Source of the DNA: Mycobacterium sp. 1164985.4
Lineage (GTDB): Bacteria > Actinomycetota > Actinomycetes > Mycobacteriales > Mycobacteriaceae
Length of the DNA stretch: 64,000 bases
Direction of reading: 5' to 3'
NCBI RefSeq assembly: GCF_001668575.1
Contig: NZ_LZMD01000075.1
Location: 1-64,000, forward strand
Below are positions 36,875 through 45,707 of the stretch, piece after piece (position 1 is the first letter of the stretch; every line of letters starts with the position of its first letter). The notes beneath the pieces were generated by a model. It was given only the letters and a program-made list of their open reading frames with translations, ran no database searches and was not told the DNA's origin. The position numbers were made by a program, and so were the translations under genes.

Positions 36875-36900
36875 TGTTGTGACACACTGTAACGACAACA
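36875..36900. promoter_or_regulatory. Candidate TetR operator in the divergent promoter
   Basis: TGTTGT and ACAACA as outer arms around a 14-nt centre, in which a second imperfect dyad (TGACAC...TGTAAC) is nested. It lies between the molybdopterin oxidoreductase start and the TetR start. TetR autoregulation and repression of the oxidoreductase operon is the obvious inference. Confidence 0.5.
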
Positions 36901-36918
36901 CGTGGTGAAGGGACGCAA

Positions 36919-37521
36919 ATGGCCGACACCGTTGCGCCGCGGCGCCGGCGCCAGGGCTCCCGTCGTGATCCGTCCATCGACGCCGACGTGCTGGCCGCGA
37001 CGCGGCGGCTGCTCACCGAACGCGGCTACGTGAACACCACCATCGACCTGATCGCGACGACGGCTAACGTCAGCAGGCCGGCCGTCTACCGCCGCTGGCG
37101 GTCCAAAGCGCACCTTGTCCACGAGGCGGTGTTCCCAGACCTCGGCCCGGAACGGCCCGCCGACGACTTCGCCGAGGAGATCACCCGGCTGTGTCGCGGG
37201 GCGCTGGCCATGTATGCCGATCCCGCGGTGCGCGAGGCGATTCCGGGTCTACTCAGCGATTTGCGCTCCGACCGCGGAATGCGCCGCGTGCTCAGCGATC
37301 GCCTGGAGGCGACGGCGCGCAGCCAGCTCGGTGAGCGGGTGGCCGCCGCGGTCGCCGACGGTGTCGCCCGATCCGGCATCGGCGCCGACACGATCATGGA
37401 TGTCATCGCCGGAGGCAGCTGGTACGCCGTCTGCGTGCGCCGCATCAAGGACGTCGACGCAGCCGCCGAGGAACTGGCGGCGCTGGTGCTCGGCGGGGTG
37501 CTGGCTAGCTCATCAGCATGA
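36919..37521 (+). CDS. TetR family transcriptional regulator
   Basis: 200 residues. The helix-turn-helix is at about residues 25-65: LAATRRLLTERGYVNTTIDL and TTANVSRPAVYRRWRSKAHL. The C-terminal domain fits the common TetR_C type with an ARSQLGERVAAAVADGVARS helix. Located divergently from the molybdopterin oxidoreductase operon, with an inverted repeat in between, so a local repressor is likely. AGGGACGCAA lies upstream of the ATG. Its 3' end overlaps the convergent lipoprotein gene by 17 nt. Confidence 0.9.
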   Translation: MADTVAPRRRRQGSRRDPSIDADVLAATRRLLTERGYVNTTIDLIATTANVSRPAVYRRWRSKAHLVHEAVFPDLGPERPADDFAEEITRLCRGALAMYADPAVREAIPGLLSDLRSDRGMRRVLSDRLEATARSQLGERVAAAVADGVARSGIGADTIMDVIAGGSWYAVCVRRIKDVDAAAEELAALVLGGVLASSSA

Positions 37522-38680
37522 TGTACTGCGCGGCCGTCATCTGTTGCGCCGCAAGCAAAGTCGGGGCGCTGGTCTCGATGGTGTAGCGGTCGGCGGTGGC
37601 CAGGCAGTAGAAGCCTCCGTCGTCCGTGCGCAGGCATCGACTGCCCGGCATGTCTGGGACCGGGTTGGCCGGTTTGGCGGTCGCCGACACCTCGTCGGCG
37701 AACTCCTCGACAACATCCTCGGCCCCCGCACCGTCCTCGGACTCGTAAACCGTCGTGCCGCCCATCGCGACGAGATCGACGCCGGTGTCGGCGAAGAGCT
37801 TGTCGGATCGGACGGGATCGGACTGGAAGTGCAGCGCGCCGCGCCGTTCGTACGTGCCCCCCTTGGTGAAGGTCGGGTCGCGACCGTCGAGCGGCAGGGT
37901 GCGGGCGAGCAGGCCGGTTGGATCGATCGAGATGTCGGCCAGTTCGTCGGGGGCGGTGGCGCGGAACTTGTCGATCTCCGAGGCCTGCATGTCGATGCTC
38001 TTGGTGACCAGCCGGGCGGCGGCGTCCACGCCCGCGGTCGCCTGCGCCAGCTGCATCAGCACGTAGGGTCCATGCGCGGTGAACGACCGCACCGCGCCGA
38101 ACTTTCCGATGTTGCGATCGGATCCGGTGTGGCTGCTGGCGCGCGCCTCGGGATGGCCGGGGATGTCCATCTTCGGCGACGGCCCGTCGGGGCCCTGAGG
38201 CTGCGACACCGCGTCGCCCATGTCATCGGCTGCGGCCTTGGCGGCTCGATCGTCGGCGAAGCGCAGCACCGCGTTGAGCAGGATCTGCTTGTTCTTCTCG
38301 GTGCGCGTGGTGGCGAAACCGGTGACGAAGTCATGCCGGGCCGCCGCGGCGGCGACGTTCATCGGGCCGATCGCGGCCATCGCCTCGGCACGGGGCAGCA
38401 CCATGGCTCCGAGTCCGAACCAGTCCTTGATCGCCGGGTCGACCTCCCACGGCCCGATGACGTGGTTGGCCAGTCGCTGCCCTTCGAGCACCACGCCGAG
38501 CATGGGGTCGCCGGCGACGCCCAGCGGATCGCGCGGTGCCGTGGGGAACCGGCCCGGGTCCAGCTGGTCGAAGTCGAGCGCGGGACCCGACGCTCGCACG
38601 GCGGATCCCTCGACGGTCGATGTGCACGCCGTCGCGAGCAGCGCGACGACAGAGATGAGCGCAAGGATCGCGTTCCGCAT
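37505..38680 (-). CDS. Mycobacterial lipoprotein of unknown function (DUF7373-type)
   Basis: 391 residues. The signal peptide MRNAILALISVVALLATACT ends in a lipobox (LLATAC), so Cys19 would be acylated and the protein anchored on the outer face of the membrane. The rest is soluble with DFDQLDPGRFPTAPRDPLGV and the C-terminal segment RCLRTDDGGFYCLATADRYT, which contains two Cys likely to form a disulfide. This layout is common in mycobacterial lipoproteins in the DUF7373 group. The ATG at 38680 is the start that gives the signal peptide. Confidence 0.85.
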   Translation of the reverse strand: MRNAILALISVVALLATACTSTVEGSAVRASGPALDFDQLDPGRFPTAPRDPLGVAGDPMLGVVLEGQRLANHVIGPWEVDPAIKDWFGLGAMVLPRAEAMAAIGPMNVAAAAARHDFVTGFATTRTEKNKQILLNAVLRFADDRAAKAAADDMGDAVSQPQGPDGPSPKMDIPGHPEARASSHTGSDRNIGKFGAVRSFTAHGPYVLMQLAQATAGVDAAARLVTKSIDMQASEIDKFRATAPDELADISIDPTGLLARTLPLDGRDPTFTKGGTYERRGALHFQSDPVRSDKLFADTGVDLVAMGGTTVYESEDGAGAEDVVEEFADEVSATAKPANPVPDMPGSRCLRTDDGGFYCLATADRYTIETSAPTLLAAQQMTAAQYIMLMS

Positions 38681-38754
38681 GCCGGCAAAATTACCCGCGC
38701 CGACAGAGCGTGAGTTCCAGGCGTGCCGACGCCGCGGGCGGACTTCATAGAAAT

Positions 38755-38786
38755 GAGACGAGCCACCGAAACCGGTGGCTCGTCTC
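38755..38786 (-). terminator. Terminator downstream of tRNA-Leu
   Basis: GAGACGAGCCACCG (38755-38768) pairs perfectly with CGGTGGCTCGTCTC (38773-38786), a 14-bp stem with a 4-nt loop. On the minus strand it starts 10 nt after the tRNA 3' end and is followed by ATTTCTATG. Confidence 0.85.
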
Positions 38787-38795
38787 CATTGCTTG

Positions 38796-38878
38796 TGGGC
38801 GAAGGGGGACTTGAACCCCCACGTCCCGAAGGACACTGGCACCTGAAGCCAGCGCGTCTGCCATTCCGCCACTCGCCC
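38796..38878 (-). tRNA. tRNA-Leu (CAG anticodon)
   Basis: 83 nt with a long variable arm. Acceptor GGGCGAG pairs with the 3' side TTCGCCC (one G-U pair); the anticodon stem CTGGC/GCCAG encloses TTCAGGT, anticodon CAG. The T-arm GGGGG-TTCAAGT-CCCCC is perfect. The CCA end is not encoded; the base after the discriminator A is C, then AAGC. Confidence 0.96.
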
Positions 38879-39136
38879 CAACAACCGGGGGAGCCTATCA
38901 CGCACGGCGCCCCGCTCCCCAACCGTACCGGCCGCCCCGTGCGGCTCCCACCACTGCGTTCGGCTGATCGTGATCCGCCGCGCTGAGCTGCGGCGATCTG
39001 ATTCTCAGAGTTCTGTTGGTCCCGCAACGCGGCGCTTGGCCGATACCATGCACATGAGCATTGTGGCCAGATGACACGCAGGCACAGCGGCTATGAGCAG
39101 GGCCGACGGACGACGACGAGTGAGGCGGGCGGTGAC

Positions 39137-40597
39137 ATGGGTCTAGTCGACCGCATCGAGCGCAAGCTCGAGTCGACGGTCGGTGACGCCTTCGCCCGCG
39201 TGTTCGGCGGATCGATCGTCCCGCAGGAGGTCGAGGCGATGCTCCGCCGGGAGGCCGACACCGGCGCGCGCGAAGTACTCGGCGGTCAGGTTTTGGCACC
39301 AAACGACTACGTCATTACCCTCAGTGTGCCTGACTATCAGAAGGTGAGCGCCGACCCAGACCTCACGTCAGCGACTTTTGCCAAGCACTTGGAGGGATAC
39401 ATCCGTGAGCAGGGGTGGCAAACGTATGGTGATGTGGTCGTCAGATTCGAACAATCACCCACCCTGCACACCGGACAGTTTCGCGCGCGTGGAGCGGTCA
39501 ATCCCGACTCGACCAATGGCGAACCCGCCCCACCACCTCATGTACGTGCGTCCAGCGCAGAATCAGGAGTACCACCGATGAGCGACAACCCGACCTACCG
39601 CGGCGGCCAGGGGCCGGGGAGGCCCGCCGACGAGTACTACGACCGTCCCCAAGACCGTCCCCAAGACCGTCCCCAAGACCGTCCGCAGGACGACCGGTAC
39701 GGCCGCCCGGACGACCGCGGCCAGTACCCTCCGCACGAGCAGGGCGGCTATCCCCCGCAGGGCGATCCGTACGCCCCGCGTCAGGGCGGCTACCCCGACC
39801 AGGGCGGCTACCCCGACCAGGGCGGCTACCCGGATCAGGGCGGTTACCCCGACCAGGGTTATCCGCCGCCGTCCTACGAGCAGCGCCCCCCGGCCGGATA
39901 CGGCCCCCCGCCGCAGCAGGGTGGCTACCCCGACCAGGGTTACCGTCAGGCCCCGGGTGGCTACGGTCCGCCGCCGGGCGGTCAGCCCGGTTACGGCGGC
40001 GCGCCCGCGGGTGATTACGACTACGGCCGTCCCCCGGCCCCCGGCCGGCATGAGGAGGGCGGCTACGGCCGTCCCGAGCCCCGGCCCTCCTATCCGGATC
40101 AGGGCGGCTACCCCGACCAGGGCGGCTACGGCGGCCAGCCCTACGGGCGACAGGATCAGGGTTACGGCGCCCCGCCGGACTACGGCCGGTACGGCGATGC
40201 GCCCGGCGGATACGCCGAGCCGGGCTACGCCGAGCCCGCAGGCGGCGGCTACGACTACGGTCAGCCCGCCGGATACGGCGGTTACGGCCAGGGCGACTAT
40301 GCGGCCGGCGGTGCGACCGTCACGCTGCAGCTCGACGATGGCAGCGGCCGGACCTACCAGTTGCGTGAGGGCACCAACGTCATCGGCCGCGGTCAGGACG
40401 CGCAGTTCCGGCTGCCCGACACGGGAGTCTCGCGCCGCCACCTGGAGATCCGCTGGGACGGTCAGGTCGCGCTGCTGTCCGACCTGAACTCCACCAACGG
40501 GACCACGGTGAACAACGCGCCGGTCCAGGAGTGGCAGCTCGCGGACGGCGACGTGATCCGGTTGGGCCACTCCGAGATCATCGTCCGAGTGCACTGA
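39137..40597 (+). CDS. fhaA: FHA domain protein FhaA
   Basis: 486 residues. The N-terminal DUF3662 domain (about 1-125) contains GDAFARVFGGSIVPQEVEAM and EQGWQTYGDVVVRFEQSPTL. A long low-complexity Tyr/Gly/Pro/Gln region follows, with tandem PQDR and GGYPDQ units. The C-terminal FHA domain (about 395-486) has NVIGRGQDAQFRLPDTGVSR, RHLEIRWDGQV and LLSDLNSTNGTTVNN. FhaA binds phosphorylated targets of PknA/PknB and links to MviN in cell-wall control. ATG at 39137 gives the conserved opening MGLVDRIERKLES. Confidence 0.95.
   Translation: MGLVDRIERKLESTVGDAFARVFGGSIVPQEVEAMLRREADTGAREVLGGQVLAPNDYVITLSVPDYQKVSADPDLTSATFAKHLEGYIREQGWQTYGDVVVRFEQSPTLHTGQFRARGAVNPDSTNGEPAPPPHVRASSAESGVPPMSDNPTYRGGQGPGRPADEYYDRPQDRPQDRPQDRPQDDRYGRPDDRGQYPPHEQGGYPPQGDPYAPRQGGYPDQGGYPDQGGYPDQGGYPDQGYPPPSYEQRPPAGYGPPPQQGGYPDQGYRQAPGGYGPPPGGQPGYGGAPAGDYDYGRPPAPGRHEEGGYGRPEPRPSYPDQGGYPDQGGYGGQPYGRQDQGYGAPPDYGRYGDAPGGYAEPGYAEPAGGGYDYGQPAGYGGYGQGDYAAGGATVTLQLDDGSGRTYQLREGTNVIGRGQDAQFRLPDTGVSRRHLEIRWDGQVALLSDLNSTNGTTVNNAPVQEWQLADGDVIRLGHSEIIVRVH
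39640..39860 (+). repeat. Tandem short repeats in fhaA
   Basis: First a 12-nt unit (CGTCCCCAAGAC type) encoding PQDR appears four times in a row around 39644-39690. Then a GGCTACCCCGACCAG-type unit (GYPDQG) is repeated about five times around 39788-39860. Such repeats change in length easily by slippage; the linker length between DUF3662 and FHA would then vary. Confidence 0.75.
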
Positions 40598-40726
40598 GCG
40601 TCGGCCGGGGGCGGAGAAGCTGGTCGCTTCCCCCTCATGTCGGTAACCGCCCAAGTATCGTGACGGTGCCGAGGCTGGCTGCGTTGCCTAGGCGACTGAA
40701 CGGGATGGAGACGGAGAGGACGTCAG

Positions 40727-41194
40727 ATGCAGGGGTTGGTACTGCAACTGACGCGCGTCGGATTCCTGTTGCTGCTATGGCTGTTCATCTGGTCGGTCTT
40801 GCGGATCCTACGCACGGATCTCTACGCCCCGACCGGTTCGGTCATGGTCCGTCGCGGGTTGCCGCTGCGCGCCTCGCTGCTCCCCAACCGGGCTCGCCGT
40901 AATGTGCCACGACATCTGGTGGTCACCGAGGGCGCGCTCGCGGGCACCCGCATCACGCTGGGTACTGCGCCGGTGTTGATCGGCCGGGCCGACGACTCGA
41001 CCTTGGTGCTCACCGACGACTACGCCTCGACGCGCCACGCGCGGCTGTCGCCGCGAGGCTCGGAGTGGTACGTCGAAGACCTAGGATCGACCAACGGCAC
41101 ATACCTCGACAGGGCGAAGGTGACGACGGCGGTACGCGTTCCGATGGGCACGCCGGTTCGGATCGGCAAGACGGTAATCGAGCTGCGCCCGTGA
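40727..41194 (+). CDS. fhaB: FHA domain membrane protein FhaB (FipA)
   Basis: 155 residues. One N-terminal membrane helix (LTRVGFLLLLWLFIWSVLRI) is followed by a cytoplasmic part with an FHA domain at about 75-150: PVLIGRADDSTLVLTDDYAS, TRHARLSPRGSEWYV and LGSTNGTYLDRAKV. It is phosphorylated by the neighbouring kinases in M. tuberculosis and helps septal assembly. GGAGAGG lies before the ATG. The stop overlaps the pstP start as GTGA. A hairpin-like GAAGC/GCTTC segment lies in the 129-nt gap after fhaA. Confidence 0.94.
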   Translation: MQGLVLQLTRVGFLLLLWLFIWSVLRILRTDLYAPTGSVMVRRGLPLRASLLPNRARRNVPRHLVVTEGALAGTRITLGTAPVLIGRADDSTLVLTDDYASTRHARLSPRGSEWYVEDLGSTNGTYLDRAKVTTAVRVPMGTPVRIGKTVIELRP

Positions 41195-42780
41195 CACTGG
41201 TGCTTCGATACGCCGCGCGCAGCGACCGCGGCCTGGTCCGGGCGAACAACGAGGACTCGGTGTACGCCGGTGCCCGGCTGCTCGCGCTCGCCGACGGCAT
41301 GGGCGGTCACGCCGCGGGCGAGGTCGCCTCGCAGTTGGTGATCGCCGCGCTGGCGCATCTCGATGACGACGAGCCCGGCGGTGATCTGCTCAGCAAGCTC
41401 GACGCGGCGGTTCGCGAGGGCAACTCCGCGATCGCCGCCCATGTGGAAGCCGACCCCGAGCTCGAGGGCATGGGCACCACGCTGACCGCAATCCTGTTCG
41501 CGGGCAACCGACTTGGCCTGGTGCACATCGGTGACTCGCGGGGTTATCTGCTGCGCGACGGCGAGCTGACCCAGATCACCAAGGACGACACCTTCGTCCA
41601 GACGCTCGTCGACGAGGGCCGCATCACCGCCGAGGAGGCCCACAGTCACCCGCAGCGCTCGCTGATCATGCGCGCGCTGACCGGCCACGAGGTCGAGCCC
41701 ACGCTGATCATGCGCGAGGCCCGCGCCGGCGATCGGTACCTGCTGTGCTCCGACGGCCTGTCCGATCCGGTCAGCCACGACACCATCCTCGAAGCGCTGC
41801 AGATCCCCGATGTCGCCGAAAGTGCCGACCGGCTCATCGAATTGGCCCTGCGCGGCGGCGGCCCCGACAACGTCACCGTCGTGGTGGCCGATGTCGTCGA
41901 CAACAGCACCTACGACTACGGACAGACCCAGCCGATCATCGCTGGAGCGGTATCGGGTGATGACGATCAGCCGCCGCCCAACACCGCGGCCGGTCGCGCG
42001 TCGGCGTTCAACCCGCGTCGCAACGAAACCAAGCGCGCGCTACCGGAACCGGAGGAACCGCCGCGACCGCCCAAGTCGCGGCGGCGAATGTTCATCGCCG
42101 CCGCGCTTGTGGTCCTGGTCATCCTGGCCGGGCTGGCCGTCGGCCGCGAGATCATCCGAAGCAACTTCTACGTCGCCGCCCACGACGGCGTCGTCTCGAT
42201 CATGCGGGGTGTGCCGGGATCGGTGCTTGGATACCCGCTGCAGGAGCCGTACCGACAGGGCTGCCTGACCGAGCGCAACGGCCTGACCCTCATCAACCCC
42301 GGCCAGGAGCCTCGCGACTGCCAACTGCTCAAGGTCGGCGACCTCAAGCCCTCCGAGCAGCGTCAGGTCATCGCGGGGCTGCCGACGGGGTCGGAGGATC
42401 AGGCGATCACCCAGATCAACCAGCTGGCGCGCGACTCGCTGTTGCCGATCTGCGCACCGCCGCCTCCGCCGCCGCGTACCAACGCGGTGCCGCACAGCCC
42501 GGCGCCGTCGAATTCGCCTGGCGTACCTAATAATCCGCCGCCCCGCGGCGAGGACGAGACCCCGGCGCCGGAGACCCCGCGGACCGTGACACCGCCTCCC
42601 CCGTCGCCCGCGCCCAAGCCGCCGTCACCCGCACCGGAATCTCCGCGGGCCGAACCGGGCACGCCGCCACCGCCCGAGGGCCCCGAGTCGCCGACGCCCA
42701 AACCACCGCCGTCGCCGACCGTCACCGCGCTGCCTCCGCCGCCGCCCGAGCCGGGGACCACGTGCCGGGAAGTGTCATGA
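41191..42780 (+). CDS. pstP: Ser/Thr protein phosphatase PstP (PP2C family)
   Basis: 529 residues. The PP2C domain occupies about 1-235, with RSDRGLVRANNEDSVYAGAR, LLALADGMGGHAAGEVASQL, LGLVHIGDSRGYLLRDGELT and RGGGPDNVTVVVADVVDNST: the Asp and Gly residues that bind the two Mn/Mg ions are all present. A membrane helix follows at about 303-325 (MFIAAALVVLVILAGLAVGR), and the C-terminal part is extracellular with a Pro-rich tail. It removes phosphate from PknA/PknB and their targets, closing the circuit encoded here. Confidence 0.95.
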   Translation: MTLVLRYAARSDRGLVRANNEDSVYAGARLLALADGMGGHAAGEVASQLVIAALAHLDDDEPGGDLLSKLDAAVREGNSAIAAHVEADPELEGMGTTLTAILFAGNRLGLVHIGDSRGYLLRDGELTQITKDDTFVQTLVDEGRITAEEAHSHPQRSLIMRALTGHEVEPTLIMREARAGDRYLLCSDGLSDPVSHDTILEALQIPDVAESADRLIELALRGGGPDNVTVVVADVVDNSTYDYGQTQPIIAGAVSGDDDQPPPNTAAGRASAFNPRRNETKRALPEPEEPPRPPKSRRRMFIAAALVVLVILAGLAVGREIIRSNFYVAAHDGVVSIMRGVPGSVLGYPLQEPYRQGCLTERNGLTLINPGQEPRDCQLLKVGDLKPSEQRQVIAGLPTGSEDQAITQINQLARDSLLPICAPPPPPPRTNAVPHSPAPSNSPGVPNNPPPRGEDETPAPETPRTVTPPPPSPAPKPPSPAPESPRAEPGTPPPPEGPESPTPKPPPSPTVTALPPPPPEPGTTCREVS

Positions 42781-44189
42781 CGACACAGCCGCAGTCCGCC
42801 GTCTCCGTCGCGCCGCCACTTCCGAACCGGCGCAACGCCGAACTGCTGCTGCTCGGCTTCGCCGCCCTGATCACCACGCTGGCGCTGCTGCTCGTGGAGG
42901 CCAACCAGGAGCAGGGCGTGCACTGGGACCTCGCGCAGTACACCGTCGCGTACATGGCGTTGTTCAGCGGCGCGCACCTCGCCATCCGGCGCTTCGCGCC
43001 CTACGCCGATCCCCTGCTGCTCCCGGTCGTCGCGCTGCTGAACGGCTTGGGGCTGGTGATGATTCACCGTCTCGACCTCGCCGACGGCGAGCTGTCCCAG
43101 GGCGGGCTGGGCGGCACCGCCAATCAACAGATGCTGTGGACGCTGCTCGGCGTCGTCGGCTTCTCGCTCATCGTGATCTTCCTGCGTGATCACCGACTCC
43201 TGGCCCGCTACGGCTACATCTGCGGCCTGTCGGGTCTGGTCCTGCTCGTCATCCCCGCCGTGCTGCCGCGCGCGATGTCTGAACAGAACGGCGCGAAGAT
43301 CTGGATTCGCTTGCCGGGCTTCTCGATTCAGCCCGCCGAGTTCTCCAAGATACTGCTGCTGATCTTCTTCGCCGCCGTGTTGGTGTCCAAGCGCAACGTC
43401 TTCACCAGCGCGGGCAAGCACGTCCTCGGCATGGATCTGCCCCGCCCGCGCGACCTCGCGCCGCTGCTGGCTGCGTGGATCGCGTCCGTCGGCGTGATGA
43501 TCTTCGAGAAGGACCTCGGCACCTCGCTGCTGCTGTATGCGTCGTTCCTGGTGTTGGTCTACGCGGCCACCGACCGGTTCAGCTGGGTCGTCATCGGGCT
43601 GACGTTGTTCGCCGCGGGAAGCGTTGCGGCATACCATCTTTTCGGTCACGTCCAGGTGCGCGTGAAGACCTGGCTCGACCCGTTCGCCGATCCCGACGGC
43701 GCCGGCTACCAGATGGTGCAGTCGCTGTTCAGCTTCGCCACCGGCGGGATATTCGGCACCGGCCTCGGCAACGGTCAGCCGGGCACGGTGCCCGCTGCGT
43801 CGACCGACTTCATCATCGCTGCCGTCGGCGAGGAGCTCGGCCTGGTCGGCCTGGCCGCGGTGCTCATGCTGTACACCATCGTGATCATCCGCGGCCTGCG
43901 CACCGCGATCGCCGTTCGCGACAGCTTCGGGAAACTCCTGGCCGCCGGCCTCGCCTCCACGCTGGCGCTGCAGCTGTTCATCGTCGTCGGCGGGGTCACC
44001 AAGCTCATACCGCTGACGGGGCTGACCACTCCGTGGCTGTCCTACGGCGGCTCGTCGCTGCTGGCGAACTACGCGCTGCTGGCGATCCTGGTGCGGATCT
44101 CGCACGCGGCCCGCCGCCCGATCATCGCCGGACCGCAGACCCCCACTCCGATCGCGGCGGCCAGCACCGAGGTGATCGAGAAGGTATGA
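42777..44189 (+). CDS. rodA: SEDS-family peptidoglycan glycosyltransferase RodA/FtsW type
   Basis: 470 residues with about 12 predicted membrane helices. Conserved SEDS blocks: NGAKIWIRLPGFSIQPAEFS, VMIFEKDLGTSLLLYASFLV, TDFIIAAVGEELGLVGLAAV and LTTPWLSYGGSSLLANYALL. The Asp in FEKDLGTS is the essential glycosyltransferase residue. It polymerises lipid II together with the class B penicillin-binding protein of the next gene. The ATG at 42777 overlaps the pstP stop (ATGA), and the stop overlaps the pbpA start the same way. Confidence 0.95.
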   Translation: MTTQPQSAVSVAPPLPNRRNAELLLLGFAALITTLALLLVEANQEQGVHWDLAQYTVAYMALFSGAHLAIRRFAPYADPLLLPVVALLNGLGLVMIHRLDLADGELSQGGLGGTANQQMLWTLLGVVGFSLIVIFLRDHRLLARYGYICGLSGLVLLVIPAVLPRAMSEQNGAKIWIRLPGFSIQPAEFSKILLLIFFAAVLVSKRNVFTSAGKHVLGMDLPRPRDLAPLLAAWIASVGVMIFEKDLGTSLLLYASFLVLVYAATDRFSWVVIGLTLFAAGSVAAYHLFGHVQVRVKTWLDPFADPDGAGYQMVQSLFSFATGGIFGTGLGNGQPGTVPAASTDFIIAAVGEELGLVGLAAVLMLYTIVIIRGLRTAIAVRDSFGKLLAAGLASTLALQLFIVVGGVTKLIPLTGLTTPWLSYGGSSLLANYALLAILVRISHAARRPIIAGPQTPTPIAAASTEVIEKV

Positions 44190-45661
44190 ACACCTCGCTG
44201 CGCCGCGTCGCCGTCACGATCATGGCCCTGATCGTGCTGTTGTTGGGCAACGCCACGCTGACGCAGGTTCTGACCGCCGACGGGTTGCGCTCGGACCCGC
44301 GCAACCAGCGTGTGCTGCTCGACGAGTACTCCCGCCAGCGTGGGCAGATCTCCGCGGGCGGCCAGCTGCTGGCGTATTCGGTGTCCACGAACGGCCGGTT
44401 CCGCTTCCTGCGGGTTTATCCCAACCCGATGACGTATGCGCCGGTCACCGGCTTCTACTCGCTGCAGTACTCGAGCAGCGGGCTGGAGCGCGCGGAGGAC
44501 TCGATACTCAACGGCTCCGACGAGCGGTTGTTCGGCCGTCGACTCGCAGACTTCTTCACCGGGCGCGACCCACGCGGCGGCAACGTCGACACCACTATCA
44601 AGCCGCAGGTGCAGCAGGCGGCGTGGGATGCGATGGAGGACGGCTGCGATGGCCCGTGCACGGGCTCGGTGGTGGCCATCGAGCCGTCGACGGGCAAGAT
44701 CCTGGCGATGGTGTCGTCGCCGTCCTACGACCCGAACCTGTTGGCCACCCACAACCTGGAGGCGCAGAGCCAGGCTTGGCAGCGGCTGCGCGACGATCCG
44801 AACTCGCCGCTGCTCAACCGCGCGATCTCCGAGACCTATCCCCCGGGGTCGACGTTCAAGGTGGTCACCACCGCTGCGGCGCTGCAGCGCGGCGCGACGG
44901 TCAACACGCAGCTCACCGCCCAACCGCGAATTCCGTTGCCGGACAGCACCGCAACACTGGAGAACTTCGGCGGCGCGTCCTGTGGTGGCTCCCCCACCAC
45001 GTCACTGCGGGAGGCGTTCGCCCGATCCTGCAATACCGCCTTCGTCGAACTGGGCATCGACACCGGTGCCGACGCGCTGCGCTCGACGGCGCGCTCCTTC
45101 GGTCTGGACGCCCCCGCGCCGCCCATCCCGCTTCAGGTGGTCGAATCGCGGGTCGGGCCCATCCCGGACGCCGCCGCCCTGGGCATGTCGAGCATTGGGC
45201 AGAAGGATGTCGCGCTGACCCCGCTGCAGAACGCACAGATCGCCGCGGCCATCGCCAACAAAGGGGTGGCGATGCAGCCCTATCTGGTCGATAACCTGAA
45301 GGGACCTGACCTCTCGAACATCGCCACCACGGCGCCGCAGGAAGAGCGCCGGGCGGTGTCGCAGCAGGTCGCGGATACACTTACGGACTTGATGGTCGCC
45401 GCCGAGCAGGTGACTCAGCAGAAGGGAGCCATCGCCGGCGTGCAGATCGCATCCAAGACCGGCACAGCGGAGCACGGTACCGATCCTCGTAACACCCCTC
45501 CGCATGCCTGGTACATCGCCTTCGCCCCGGCCCAGGCCCCCAAGGTGGCGGTCGCGGTGCTGGTCGAGAACGGCGGTAACAGGCTGTCGGCAACCGGAGG
45601 CGAACTCGCCGCTCCGATCGGCCGGGCCACGATCGCCGCGGCCCTGCGGGAGGGCTCATGA
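44186..45661 (+). CDS. pbpA: Class B penicillin-binding protein PbpA
   Basis: 491 residues. An N-terminal membrane anchor ([20 protein letters not shown]) precedes the non-catalytic domain and a transpeptidase domain with the three active-site motifs: STFK in [23 protein letters not shown] in [15 protein letters not shown], and KTG in [20 protein letters not shown]. It cross-links peptidoglycan together with the RodA-type partner and is a target of PknB. ATG at 44186. Confidence 0.95.
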   Translation: MNTSLRRVAVTIMALIVLLLGNATLTQVLTADGLRSDPRNQRVLLDEYSRQRGQISAGGQLLAYSVSTNGRFRFLRVYPNPMTYAPVTGFYSLQYSSSGLERAEDSILNGSDERLFGRRLADFFTGRDPRGGNVDTTIKPQVQQAAWDAMEDGCDGPCTGSVVAIEPSTGKILAMVSSPSYDPNLLATHNLEAQSQAWQRLRDDPNSPLLNRAISETYPPGSTFKVVTTAAALQRGATVNTQLTAQPRIPLPDSTATLENFGGASCGGSPTTSLREAFARSCNTAFVELGIDTGADALRSTARSFGLDAPAPPIPLQVVESRVGPIPDAAALGMSSIGQKDVALTPLQNAQIAAAIANKGVAMQPYLVDNLKGPDLSNIATTAPQEERRAVSQQVADTLTDLMVAAEQVTQQKGAIAGVQIASKTGTAEHGTDPRNTPPHAWYIAFAPAQAPKVAVAVLVENGGNRLSATGGELAAPIGRATIAAALREGS

Positions 45662-45707
45662 CCGGCGCACGGCGGACGCTCCGCAGGACTCACGCCCGGG
45701 GGGCCGT

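Noticed and set aside
34087..36882. A 931-codon plus-strand open frame opposite the molybdopterin gene.
   Set aside because: It is antisense to a gene with complete bis-MGD motifs and has His/Arg/Val-rich low-complexity composition, as expected for GC-rich shadows.
39640..39860. Regularly spaced repeats in fhaA that might look like a CRISPR array.
   Set aside because: Units are adjacent, in frame and encode the Gly/Tyr/Pro linker; there are no unique spacers.
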